Assembly (NCBI RefSeq): GCF_030815955.1
Contig: NZ_JAUSXK010000001.1
Span: 2,294,001-2,358,000 of the forward strand
DNA length: 64,000 nt
Source of the DNA: Microbacterium murale
GTDB taxonomy: Bacteria > Actinomycetota > Actinomycetes > Actinomycetales > Microbacteriaceae
Direction: 5' to 3'
A program made the translations under genes and the position numbers. Positions within the stretch are counted from its first letter, which is position 1. Each line of letters begins with the position of its first letter. Positions 51,705 through 59,943 of the stretch are shown here, one piece after another. Under the pieces are notes generated by a model. The model ran no database searches and was not told the origin of the DNA. It saw only the letters and a list, made by a program, of their open reading frames with translations.

Positions 51705-53519
51705 TCAGCGACCGCCCGAGAAGCCCCCGCCTCCGCCTCCGCCGGAGAACCCGCCGCCGGAGGATCCGCCGAAGCTCGACGAGCTGCCCGTGCTCGGCGC
51801 CGAGTAGGTCGATGAAGAGTGCGTCGCGGCGGTCAACGCGCTCATGCGGATGACGATGCCGGCGGCGGAGCCGTCGATCCACCCAGGCGACTGCTGCTCA
51901 CGCGCATAGGTGACCTCGAGTACTTCTCCCCACTCGTTCTCCTGGCCGAACAGGATCGCGTAGGGCAGCAGCCGCTCGTACACGTGGATGACGTCGACAG
52001 ATCCGTCACTGCGACGCTCGGCCCCGGAGTACGACTGCAGCATTCGCAGCCGGTCGGCCTCAGCGACCCGGATGAACTCGCGCACGCCCTCCAGGTATTC
52101 GAGCTGAAGCGCGCCCTCCGGAGTGAGCACGGTGTGCTTCTTGAACGCCACGACGCTCGAGATGATCACCAGGATGGCGCACAGCAGTGTCGCGAGGAAG
52201 ACGGGACCGGCGGATGCTCTTCCGGAGATGAGCCCCCAGAACAGCAGGCCGATCATCACGGCGAGGGCGAGGAGCGACACGATCTGGATGATCTGCGCCG
52301 CTCTGCTGCGAGCCCGTACGGTCAGGCCTCGTTCCTCAGCAGCCTTCGGGCCGGCTTTGAGGAGCCCCACCATGCGCTTCGCGAACGCCGCGCTGTTCTT
52401 CGGCATCTTCATGACGATGTCGGTCTCGGTGTTGTTGAACAGCGCTTTGAGTGCCTTCTCATCCAATGGATCGGGGATCGGGCCGTCGAGCCGGCGCAGG
52501 CGGGGGCGTCGCGTCTTCTTCGTGGCTTCCTCGGGCAGGTCTTCGAGACGCAGGAGCCCGCGCACGGCGAGATGCACGATCTGGGCGGTGAGTGAGTTCT
52601 TCGTCTTCGGGACTATGGCGCTTGCGAGGAGGGGCGGCATCGAGTCAGGGACGTCGTACTGCGCCACCACGATGCCTGTGCCGCGGCGGCGGGAACGGAT
52701 CATGGCGCTGGTCGCGAACCAGCCGCCGATCGAGAGCAGCACGGCGCCGCCGCCGACCGCGTAGGGCAGCACATCGGTGGCGGGGTTGGGTCGGCGTGCA
52801 GAGGGCTGAGTGACCGTGCCCGGCTCCAGCGCGATCGCCACCGTGACCCCCTCGCCAGCTGCCAGGTCTTTCGCCGAGACAGTGAAGGCGTCCGCGTCCT
52901 GGCGGAGATCACAGGTGTCGGTCGAGCCTTGGGGGCCCTGGTAACAGGAGGAGTCGCCGGTGAGGTGCGCAGCGAGTGCGCCATCGAAGATGATCTCGGC
53001 CTGGAACTCGCCGATGTCCTGGGTGCTGTCCAAAGGCAACAGGTCCCAGTAGAACTCGTCGACCTCGGTGCCCTCGGCCGCGATGATGACATCGCGCATC
53101 TCGTACTCGATGACGTAGGTCGTCGAGCCGTGCACGTACGCGTCATCGCCGGTGAGCACGTACACGAGTCCGTCGTCCTCCTCGATCTCGTACGGGACGT
53201 CGTCGCCGTTCTCGTCGCGGACGGAGATGATCGTGGTGCCGAGCCCGGCGCCTTGATAGCTGTCGGGGTAGCCGGCGACGATGCCTCGGTTCTGGTCGAA
53301 CTCGGGGAACTCGGCGACCCTGGTCTCCTCGACATGCAGGGTGGCGCGTCCATCCGAGTCGATGCCGACTTCGTACTTCGCGTCCCAGGACGAGAAGGCG
53401 AAGTCATCGACGTCGGTCCGCGGTTCGGCGGCGGATGCCGCGGTGCCGGATGCGGTGAACATCAGGGCGACGGCGGCCACGGGCAGAGCGAGGTATCGGG
53501 GAAGCGATCTCCGGAACAT
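51705..53519 (-). CDS. DUF2207 domain membrane protein
   Basis: A 604-residue exported membrane protein. A signal peptide (about residues 1-30, ending at ASA) leads to an extracellular DUF2207 domain. A transmembrane helix follows near residue 245, then a cytosolic part, two more helices (about 415-460), and a second cytosolic domain. It ends in a Gly/Ser tail of FSGGGGGGGFSGG type, a known DUF2207 hallmark. Function unknown. TACGCT on the minus strand (53526-53531) lies six bases before the ATG at 53519, so the mRNA is probably leaderless; the open frame continues upstream only by chance. Confidence 0.88.
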   Translation of the reverse strand: MFRRSLPRYLALPVAAVALMFTASGTAASAAEPRTDVDDFAFSSWDAKYEVGIDSDGRATLHVEETRVAEFPEFDQNRGIVAGYPDSYQGAGLGTTIISVRDENGDDVPYEIEEDDGLVYVLTGDDAYVHGSTTYVIEYEMRDVIIAAEGTEVDEFYWDLLPLDSTQDIGEFQAEIIFDGALAAHLTGDSSCYQGPQGSTDTCDLRQDADAFTVSAKDLAAGEGVTVAIALEPGTVTQPSARRPNPATDVLPYAVGGGAVLLSIGGWFATSAMIRSRRRGTGIVVAQYDVPDSMPPLLASAIVPKTKNSLTAQIVHLAVRGLLRLEDLPEEATKKTRRPRLRRLDGPIPDPLDEKALKALFNNTETDIVMKMPKNSAAFAKRMVGLLKAGPKAAEERGLTVRARSRAAQIIQIVSLLALAVMIGLLFWGLISGRASAGPVFLATLLCAILVIISSVVAFKKHTVLTPEGALQLEYLEGVREFIRVAEADRLRMLQSYSGAERRSDGSVDVIHVYERLLPYAILFGQENEWGEVLEVTYAREQQSPGWIDGSAAGIVIRMSALTAATHSSSTYSAPSTGSSSSFGGSSGGGFSGGGGGGGFSGGR

Positions 53520-53608
53520 GCTTCGAGCGTATCGAGGGACCTGAGATCTGCCCGAGGAGTGCGAGCGCCGACGCATTCCCATACTGCGAACAAATTCATG
53601 AAAGGCAC

Positions 53609-53639
53609 TTGACGTTGACCCAAGGTCAGGGTTCACACT
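53609..53639 (+). promoter_or_regulatory. MerR-type promoter with 19-bp spacer and central dyad
   Basis: TTGACG (53609-53614) and CACACT (53634-53639) are separated by 19 bases, longer than the usual 17. The spacer carries the dyad TGACC-CAA-GGTCA (53616-53628). This arrangement is typical of promoters activated by MerR proteins, which untwist the long spacer. The serine hydrolase gene and a merR-family gene follow on the same strand. Confidence 0.7.
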
Positions 53640-53692
53640 CGCGTCAGCGACACGAGAACGGTCGCAGAAAACAAGGCAAGGAGCCGAATATC

Positions 53693-54856
53693 ATGACCGA
53701 AGTCACCACCTCAAACGTCCAGTCCACTGTTTTGGCGGCGGGAGGCGACTCACCGGAGTCGGATCGTCCTGAGCTTCAGCACATCCTCCAGGACATCGTT
53801 GATTCGGGTATCACCGGCATCACTCTGCGTGTTCGCGATGAACGCGGAACGTGGGCCGGTTCCGCCGGCGTCGGCCGGATCGGAGATCCGGAACTCCCCG
53901 CGATCAACGGTCACGCCCGCATCGGCAGCAACACGAAGACGTTCACCGCCGTCGTGATGCTTCGTCTTGTCGCCGACGGCCTGATCGAGCTGGATGCTCC
54001 CGCGAAGCAGTACCTGCCCGAGTTCGACATCGACCCGCGCGTCACAGTCCGGATGCTGTTGCAGCACACCAGCGGAATCTTCAACTTCACCGGCGAGGTC
54101 TACCCGGACGGCACGATCGTTATGGGGATCCCGGCCACGCCCTCCGGCAAGGAATGGGTGGACAAGAGATTCGTGACCTACGCTCCGGAAGTACTGGTGC
54201 GATTCGCGCTGTCCAAGCCGGCGCGGTTCGAGCCTGGCACCGATTGGAGCTACGCCAACACCAACTACGTGATCGCCCGGCTCATCATCGAGAAGGTGAC
54301 GGGGAGCACGGTCGCCGCCGAAATGCGTCGCGTGATCTTCGACCCCCTCGGCCTTGAGGGCACGACGCAGCCGAGCAACGAGATCGACCTCGCCGAGCCG
54401 CACGGGCACGCCTACTACCGGTACGAGGAGGATGGCGAGGAGGTGACCGTCGACATCAGCGAGCACAACCCGTCCTGGATATCCAGCGGAGGCGACATGA
54501 TCTCCACTTCAGAGGACCTCGAGACGTTCCTGTCATCACTCATCGCAGGAAGGCTGCTCCCGGCGGAGCTGCTGGCGGAGATGCTCGCAGCACGGCCGAC
54601 GCCGCTTCCTGGTATGGACTACGGCCTCGGCGTGTTCGTGCAGGATCTGGGCGAACACGGCACCGTGATCACGCACAACGGCGGCATGGCCGGATACGCG
54701 GCGCTGATGTACTGCACGCCCGACGGCCGTACGGCCATGACGGGCACGTTGAACTACATCGACGACGCCACGATGTCATTGGCCGTCGCTTTCCAGCAGG
54801 GCGCGCAGAGGCTCGTCGACGCCGTGTTCCGTGCCGGGACGCCGATCGCCGGGTGA
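53693..54856 (+). CDS. Serine hydrolase, beta-lactamase (class C)/D-aminopeptidase family
   Basis: A 387-residue penicillin-binding-fold hydrolase. The catalytic SxxK is Ser79-Asn-Thr-Lys82, the YxN motif is in WSYANTNY, and HNG (in VITHNGGMAGYAA) takes the place of KTG. The family includes DD-carboxypeptidases, class C beta-lactamases, esterases and D-aminopeptidases; no signal peptide is seen, so a cytosolic role is likely. AAGGAG nine bases before 53693 sets the start. It follows a MerR-type promoter and is followed by a merR-family gene, suggesting ligand-induced expression. Confidence 0.88.
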   Translation: MTEVTTSNVQSTVLAAGGDSPESDRPELQHILQDIVDSGITGITLRVRDERGTWAGSAGVGRIGDPELPAINGHARIGSNTKTFTAVVMLRLVADGLIELDAPAKQYLPEFDIDPRVTVRMLLQHTSGIFNFTGEVYPDGTIVMGIPATPSGKEWVDKRFVTYAPEVLVRFALSKPARFEPGTDWSYANTNYVIARLIIEKVTGSTVAAEMRRVIFDPLGLEGTTQPSNEIDLAEPHGHAYYRYEEDGEEVTVDISEHNPSWISSGGDMISTSEDLETFLSSLIAGRLLPAELLAEMLAARPTPLPGMDYGLGVFVQDLGEHGTVITHNGGMAGYAALMYCTPDGRTAMTGTLNYIDDATMSLAVAFQQGAQRLVDAVFRAGTPIAG

Positions 54857-54923
54857 GTGCAGTACTGCGAGTCGGTCGTGGCCGCTATTGTGGCCGAGTG
54901 CTTTCGAGAGGCAAGGCGAAAAG

Positions 54924-55709
54924 ATGAGCAGCGGAGTCACGATCGGGCAGGCGGCCGCGTTCGCCGGCGTCACGGTGAAGACGGTGCGGCACTATCACAA
55001 GCTCGGTCTGGTGGCTGAGCCCACGAGGGACGCCTCTGGATATCGGAGGTACGGCACGGCGGAGATGCTGCGGCTTGTGCAGGCGCGTACCTTCGCCGGT
55101 GCCGGAGTTCCTCTGGCTGAGATCGTCGCATTGCTCGACGCCGACGACGCGGAGTTCGCATCCGCGCTCGTCGGCGTCGAGCGCAAGCTCTCGGCGCAGA
55201 TCGACGAGCTGATCTCGCGACGGCACATGCTTCGAAGACTGACCGACGGCGATCGTACGCTTCTGCCTGACCGGGCTGTCGCGCTGCTGGAAAGAATGTC
55301 GCGACTCGGCTTCAGCGACGAGGAAGTGGTCTCCACCCGAGAAGGGCTGGTGCTGGCGAGCGCGCTGGTGCCGGAGAGATTCGAGGAGCATCTCGCCCTC
55401 GTCGAGAATGCTCTGGGCGACGAGCAGTTCGTCGCGCTGAGCCGGCGAGCCGCGGAAGCCGTCAACTGGGCTTCGGACGATCCCCGCATCGAGTCGCTCG
55501 TAGATGAAGTCGTGGCGCACTACCTCGCGAATCCGGAGCATCTGCGGATAGTGACTGGCATGCAGGCCCGTTCCGATGCCACGGCTCGATACGGTCTGGT
55601 ACGCGACGTCGGGGCGGATCAGGGCACGGTCGGTGAGTGGCTGACAGGGCTCGTCGAGGCGGGGCTCCGCGCCGCCGGTGCCCGAATCCCCCGACAGGAA
55701 CCCCGCTGA
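54924..55709 (+). CDS. MerR family transcriptional regulator
   Basis: A 261-residue activator/repressor. The N-terminal winged helix (TIGQAAAFAGVTVKTVRHYHKLGLV, then GYRRYGTAEMLRL) and the coiled dimer helix are typical of MerR. The large C-terminal helical domain probably senses an organic ligand, as in TipA-like members. It lies 67 bases after the serine hydrolase gene and probably shares the 19-bp-spacer promoter, giving autoregulation. Confidence 0.9.
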   Translation: MSSGVTIGQAAAFAGVTVKTVRHYHKLGLVAEPTRDASGYRRYGTAEMLRLVQARTFAGAGVPLAEIVALLDADDAEFASALVGVERKLSAQIDELISRRHMLRRLTDGDRTLLPDRAVALLERMSRLGFSDEEVVSTREGLVLASALVPERFEEHLALVENALGDEQFVALSRRAAEAVNWASDDPRIESLVDEVVAHYLANPEHLRIVTGMQARSDATARYGLVRDVGADQGTVGEWLTGLVEAGLRAAGARIPRQEPR

Positions 55710-55781
55710 CGTCGAAGCGCCTCGGTGAGTCCCAGATGGGCGCGACTGCATCTCGGCGTGTGACGTGACGGCGGCTCAGGC

Positions 55782-57311
55782 TCAGGGGAGTTCGACGGCG
55801 TAGTGCGCGGTGACGTCGGAGACTTCGCCGCGGGGGATGTCTCCATCGCCGACGCGTATCGAGAACGACTGCACGAGCGGATCCGGCAGCCCCATCAGGT
55901 GCACATCGCAGATCAGCGCGCCGCGTTCGCAGGGGATCCTCCAGCGCAGCGAAGCGGCATCCCTCGCGGTGACGATGCGCTGCGAGACGGGCCCAGCGTG
56001 CCGGAGCGGATCGCCTACCTCGTCGAACGCGGCACGAAGCCGGGTGTCGCGCACTGGCACCGGAACGTCGCGAAGCACGTTGCGGGCGAGCAGATCGGTT
56101 GCATCTGAGAGCGGGCGCCCCGTGCGTACGAGATCATCCAGGACTGACGCCGCGGCGAGCGTATCCGACCATGGCCGGACGATCGCAGCCGGCGCGCCGA
56201 TGGTGGTCAGCGTGTCCCGAAGCGCCTGAGCCGCGACGGGCCCGGCGTCGAACGCGTCGGAGTTGCCGAACACGACGGCGCCGAGCCCGCTGGCGGGATG
56301 CCACCGCATGTGCGAGGAGAAGCCGGGAAGTCCGCCGGCGTGTTGGAGGATGCGGCCGAACCTCCGGTCGTGCTCGACGACGACCCCATAGCCGTAGCCG
56401 GCGCCGTCGACGTCGTGACGGTCGAAGCGTGCCCCGGAGATCGGAATCATGGATCTCGCCCCTTGCAGCTCCCGGCGGGAGGCTGCGCAGAGCACATCCT
56501 CGGCGACGGGATCGGCATCGAACGCCGTGCTGAGGAAGTGCATCCATCGTGCGATGTCGTCGAGTGTCGAGAACAGGCTGCCGATGCAGGCGAGTGCTCC
56601 CGACCCCACGAACGGCTCTTCGACGAAGGTCATCCCGTCGTCGAAGGTGCGAAAGCCCAGGGCGAGATCGGTACCGCGCGGATACAGCGATGCCGCTGCT
56701 CTGGTATCCGACAGACCGAGCGGATCGATGATGCGCTCCTGCATCACGACCTCGACGGGCAGCCCCGTGACCGACTCTATGGCCCGACCGATCATCGAGA
56801 TGCCGAGGTTCGAATAGTGGTATTCGCTGTCAGGAAGCGCAGCGAGCCGAAGACCGGAATCGACGAGTTCGCCGATCAACTCGCGCGGTTCGCCGAGCAT
56901 CTCATCGACCCACGCATTGTCCTCCGTGAGGCCTGCCCTGTTCGACAGCAGTGAGGACAGCGTCATCGACACGGGGCGGCCCTGGAAGGTCGCTGCGGCG
57001 AGACCGGGCACGTACTCCGCTGCCGGAGCGTGCAGATCGAGCAGTCCGTCATCGCGGAGCGCGAGAGCGGTGGCGGCGAGGAAGCTCTTCGTCATCGAGG
57101 CGATGCGGAACACCGTACCCCGCGCGGTCGGGGACCCGTCTCGTCGTGGCGTCCCCTGCACGTCGACGGCGAGGATCTCGCCATGGTGAGTGATGGCGGC
57201 TGCGGTTGCGGGGGCGAGGTGCCGCGTCGCTGCGAGCGCATTCCGTAGCCCGTCCGCTGCCACGGCGCGGTCGAGCACAGCCCTCGTCGATGGCACGGGT
57301 GTGCTGCTCAC
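55782..57311 (-). CDS. Serine hydrolase of beta-lactamase/D-aminopeptidase type, last gene of the NSAR operon
   Basis: A 509-residue penicillin-binding-fold enzyme with Ser72-Met-Thr-Lys75 (SxxK), YxN in YHYSNLG and an HAGG motif near residue 330. An extra C-terminal domain of about 140 residues follows, as in D-aminopeptidase and ClbP-like relatives. No signal peptide is visible. The GTG start overlaps the stop of the M19 fusion gene by four bases. Its place with racemase and dipeptidase genes suggests it cleaves D-amino-acid-containing peptides or amides; this is inferred from context. Confidence 0.85.
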   Translation of the reverse strand: MSSTPVPSTRAVLDRAVAADGLRNALAATRHLAPATAAAITHHGEILAVDVQGTPRRDGSPTARGTVFRIASMTKSFLAATALALRDDGLLDLHAPAAEYVPGLAAATFQGRPVSMTLSSLLSNRAGLTEDNAWVDEMLGEPRELIGELVDSGLRLAALPDSEYHYSNLGISMIGRAIESVTGLPVEVVMQERIIDPLGLSDTRAAASLYPRGTDLALGFRTFDDGMTFVEEPFVGSGALACIGSLFSTLDDIARWMHFLSTAFDADPVAEDVLCAASRRELQGARSMIPISGARFDRHDVDGAGYGYGVVVEHDRRFGRILQHAGGLPGFSSHMRWHPASGLGAVVFGNSDAFDAGPVAAQALRDTLTTIGAPAAIVRPWSDTLAAASVLDDLVRTGRPLSDATDLLARNVLRDVPVPVRDTRLRAAFDEVGDPLRHAGPVSQRIVTARDAASLRWRIPCERGALICDVHLMGLPDPLVQSFSIRVGDGDIPRGEVSDVTAHYAVELP

Positions 57312-59053
57312 GCCCGGATCCCCGCAGCCTCACGCACCTCTTGTGCGAAGCCGCGCACCAGCGCCAAGCATGCTGCGGTGTTCTCGTCGTCGTCGTGAAG
57401 GGCCTCTGCGACGAGGTCTGCGACCGGACGGTCGCCCGGTGCAGGATCGGTCGGTTCGCTCCACCACTGAAGGTCATCGGCCGAGACTTCGGGATGGAAC
57501 TGCACTCCGCGGACATGCGCTCCGAGGCGGAACGCCTGGATGGCGACCCCCTCACTCGACGCGAGCAGCACGGCGTCGGCCGGCAGCACCGTGATCTGGT
57601 CCTGGTGGTTCTCGATCATCGGTGCGGCACCGCCGAGCCCCGACATCACCGCATCCTGCTGTCCGGCCGGCGTCGTCCTGATCACGGTGGAACCACGCTC
57701 CTTGACCCCGTACGACTCGCGCACCTCGCCCCCCGCGATCTGAGCGAGCAGCTGTCCGCCGAGGCAGATGCCGAGGGTCGGCAGATCCCGTTCGATCGCT
57801 TCGGATGCGAGCCGTCGTTCGGTCGGGAGCCAGGGGCCCTTCTCGACGTCATCCGGCATCATTCCACCCCCGAGCATCACCAGACCGTCGTAGCCGTCCA
57901 GACTCTCCGGAAGACCATGCGCGCCGTAGCGCACGTCGGCACGGACTCCTGCGGCATCAAGCCAGCGCAGCAGTCGACGAGGTCCTGACCCGTCTGCATT
58001 CACGACGATGAGCACGCGCGGACGACCCTCACGCCCGGACAGGAACGCGAGGTGGTCGGCATCGGAGGCCTCCAGCACCCGCAGCGCGTTGCGGAACGCC
58101 AACGCCTGCAGTTCGTCTTCCGTCCACCCCCTTCGGCGCAATTCGTCGAGCAGCCGCTGATACCCCGAGACGTCCTCGAGGCCGGTGGGCATCGCATCCG
58201 TGCCGTCGTAGTCTGCACCGATGCCTACGGCGTGCACGCCCGCGACGGCTCGGACGTGTTCGATGTGATCGGCGACATCGGCGATCGTCACCTCGGGCGG
58301 TGCGCCGACCTCGCCTGCGACGTGCCAATCGTGGCGCGATTGGCTGAGGAAGGTCGGGACGAACGCGACCATGACGATCCCGCCGCCCGCTCCGATCGCG
58401 GCGATCACGTCGTCCGGGACATTGCGTGGATGATCGCAGAGTGCTGCGGCACCCGAGTGACTCACCATCACCGGCCGGACGCTCGTGGCGATCGCGTCCC
58501 GCATCGTCGTCGGCGCGACGTGCGCGAGATCGACGAGCATCCCGATCCGGTTCATCTCCCTGACGACGTCGCGACCGAAGTCGCTGAGGCCGTCGTGGCG
58601 CGGTTCGTCCGTGGCGGCGTCGGCCCAATCGGTGGTGTGATTCCAGGTGAGCGTCATGTAGCGCGCACCGAGCCGTGCATACTGCCTCAGCACACCGAGG
58701 GAGCCGTCGATCTGCGCGCCCCCTTCGACTCCGATCAGAGACGCTATGCGCCCCTGCCGGATGGTGGTGCGGGCCTCCTGCGCGGTGCGGGTGAAGGCGA
58801 AGACCTCCGGATAGTCCTGCACGAGCCGATGCACGAAATCGATCTGCTCGAGGGTTGCAGTCACCTGCGCCGCGCCCTCGAGTGCGGAATCCACCCACAC
58901 CGACCAGAACTGACCGCCGACGCCTCCTGCGTGGAGCCGCGGGATGTCCGTGTGCGCCTCTGCAACGAGTTCATGCAACTGTTGCGTGGACAGTGCGTGG
59001 CGCTTTCGACGCGCCCAGGCCAGGTCGTTGTGGCCGTCGATCACCGGAATCAT
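57308..59053 (-). CDS. M19 membrane-dipeptidase-type enzyme fused to a class I glutamine amidotransferase
   Basis: A 581-residue two-domain protein. Residues 1-340 form a renal-dipeptidase-like amidohydrolase with metal ligands in DGHNDLAW (His8, Asp10), Glu110 in IGVEGG, and histidines in VDLAHVAP and MVSHSG. This family cleaves dipeptides, including those with a C-terminal D-residue. Residues 345-540 form a class I amidotransferase/GMP-synthase-like domain with Cys430 (GICLGGQ), His520 and Glu522 (FHPE). There is no signal peptide, so both act in the cytosol. I know of no standard family with this fusion. Operon neighbours suggest dipeptide and gamma-glutamyl hydrolysis. Confidence 0.88.
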   Translation of the reverse strand: MIPVIDGHNDLAWARRKRHALSTQQLHELVAEAHTDIPRLHAGGVGGQFWSVWVDSALEGAAQVTATLEQIDFVHRLVQDYPEVFAFTRTAQEARTTIRQGRIASLIGVEGGAQIDGSLGVLRQYARLGARYMTLTWNHTTDWADAATDEPRHDGLSDFGRDVVREMNRIGMLVDLAHVAPTTMRDAIATSVRPVMVSHSGAAALCDHPRNVPDDVIAAIGAGGGIVMVAFVPTFLSQSRHDWHVAGEVGAPPEVTIADVADHIEHVRAVAGVHAVGIGADYDGTDAMPTGLEDVSGYQRLLDELRRRGWTEDELQALAFRNALRVLEASDADHLAFLSGREGRPRVLIVVNADGSGPRRLLRWLDAAGVRADVRYGAHGLPESLDGYDGLVMLGGGMMPDDVEKGPWLPTERRLASEAIERDLPTLGICLGGQLLAQIAGGEVRESYGVKERGSTVIRTTPAGQQDAVMSGLGGAAPMIENHQDQITVLPADAVLLASSEGVAIQAFRLGAHVRGVQFHPEVSADDLQWWSEPTDPAPGDRPVADLVAEALHDDDENTAACLALVRGFAQEVREAAGIRA

Positions 59054-59056
59054 TGG

Positions 59057-59926
59057 TCAGCCCTTTCGTGCGTTCAGGAAAGCGGAGATGCGCTCGGTGG
59101 TCGCGTGGTCGACGTGCTGAGCGACGCCGTCGAGCGATCGCACCGGCGCGGCGCCACGAGTGCTCGAGCACAGCCAGAGGGCATCAGCATCCGAAAGATC
59201 GGAGACGGTGAGGGCGCGCACTGCGACCCTGTCGCCGCCTTCTCGCAACGCCTCGAACGCGTCGGCCTGGGTGGTGCCGGGCAGGATGCCGAACTCCACC
59301 GGAGGCGTGACGTACTCGCCGTCGATTCTCGCGATGACCGTCGAGTTCGGCCCCTCCAGGATGTATCCGTCACTGGACACGAAGATCACGTCGCTTGCTC
59401 CGCGGCGTCCCGCCTCGCGAAGCGCAGCCATGTTCACCGCATACGACAGGGTCTTCGCACCCTGCAGCAGCCACGGTGCCGTCGTCGCGACATCCGAGCG
59501 ATACCCGCGGTCGAGCAGTACGACGTCGAGCTCTGGCGGAACCCCTGTGCGGTGACGTGTGGGGGCGAATCCGAGTGCCCATCCCGTCGGCTCTCCGGTC
59601 GCCTCGTCGCCGCGGGAAAGGATGTACTTGACCGCCCCGCGCGACACATCCATCTCAGCGGCGACTCTCTCGACGACTGTCCGCCACAGCACGCGATCCG
59701 GCGACGGAAGCTCGAGCAGGCTCGCGGATCGTTCGAAGCGGTCCAGATGGGCTTCCATCGCCTGGGGGACGCCGTCGACGAGGACAACTGTCTCGAAGAC
59801 CCCGTCGCCGCGCGTGGCCGCGAGATCGGTGCCCGTCAGGAGGGGAGCCGCCGGGTCCAGGCGCTCCAGCGCGGAGGCAGGATCACCGGCACGGAGATCG
59901 ACGCGGTACAGAACGAGCGGTTTCAT
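59057..59926 (-). CDS. Class IV aminotransferase (D-amino-acid transaminase/aminodeoxychorismate lyase family)
   Basis: A 289-residue fold type IV PLP enzyme. RGDGVFET near residue 40, the PLP-binding Lys158 (AKTLSYAVN) and the EGPNST cofactor loop are present. The family contains D-amino-acid transaminase, branched-chain aminotransferase and aminodeoxychorismate lyase. Sequence alone does not choose, and this copy is not near pab genes. Its operon with NSAR and dipeptidase genes favours D-amino-acid transamination. A GAGGAGG ribosome site lies close to the ATG. Confidence 0.82.
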   Translation of the reverse strand: MKPLVLYRVDLRAGDPASALERLDPAAPLLTGTDLAATRGDGVFETVVLVDGVPQAMEAHLDRFERSASLLELPSPDRVLWRTVVERVAAEMDVSRGAVKYILSRGDEATGEPTGWALGFAPTRHRTGVPPELDVVLLDRGYRSDVATTAPWLLQGAKTLSYAVNMAALREAGRRGASDVIFVSSDGYILEGPNSTVIARIDGEYVTPPVEFGILPGTTQADAFEALREGGDRVAVRALTVSDLSDADALWLCSSTRGAAPVRSLDGVAQHVDHATTERISAFLNARKG

Positions 59927-59943
59927 TGTCCTCCTCGGGGATC

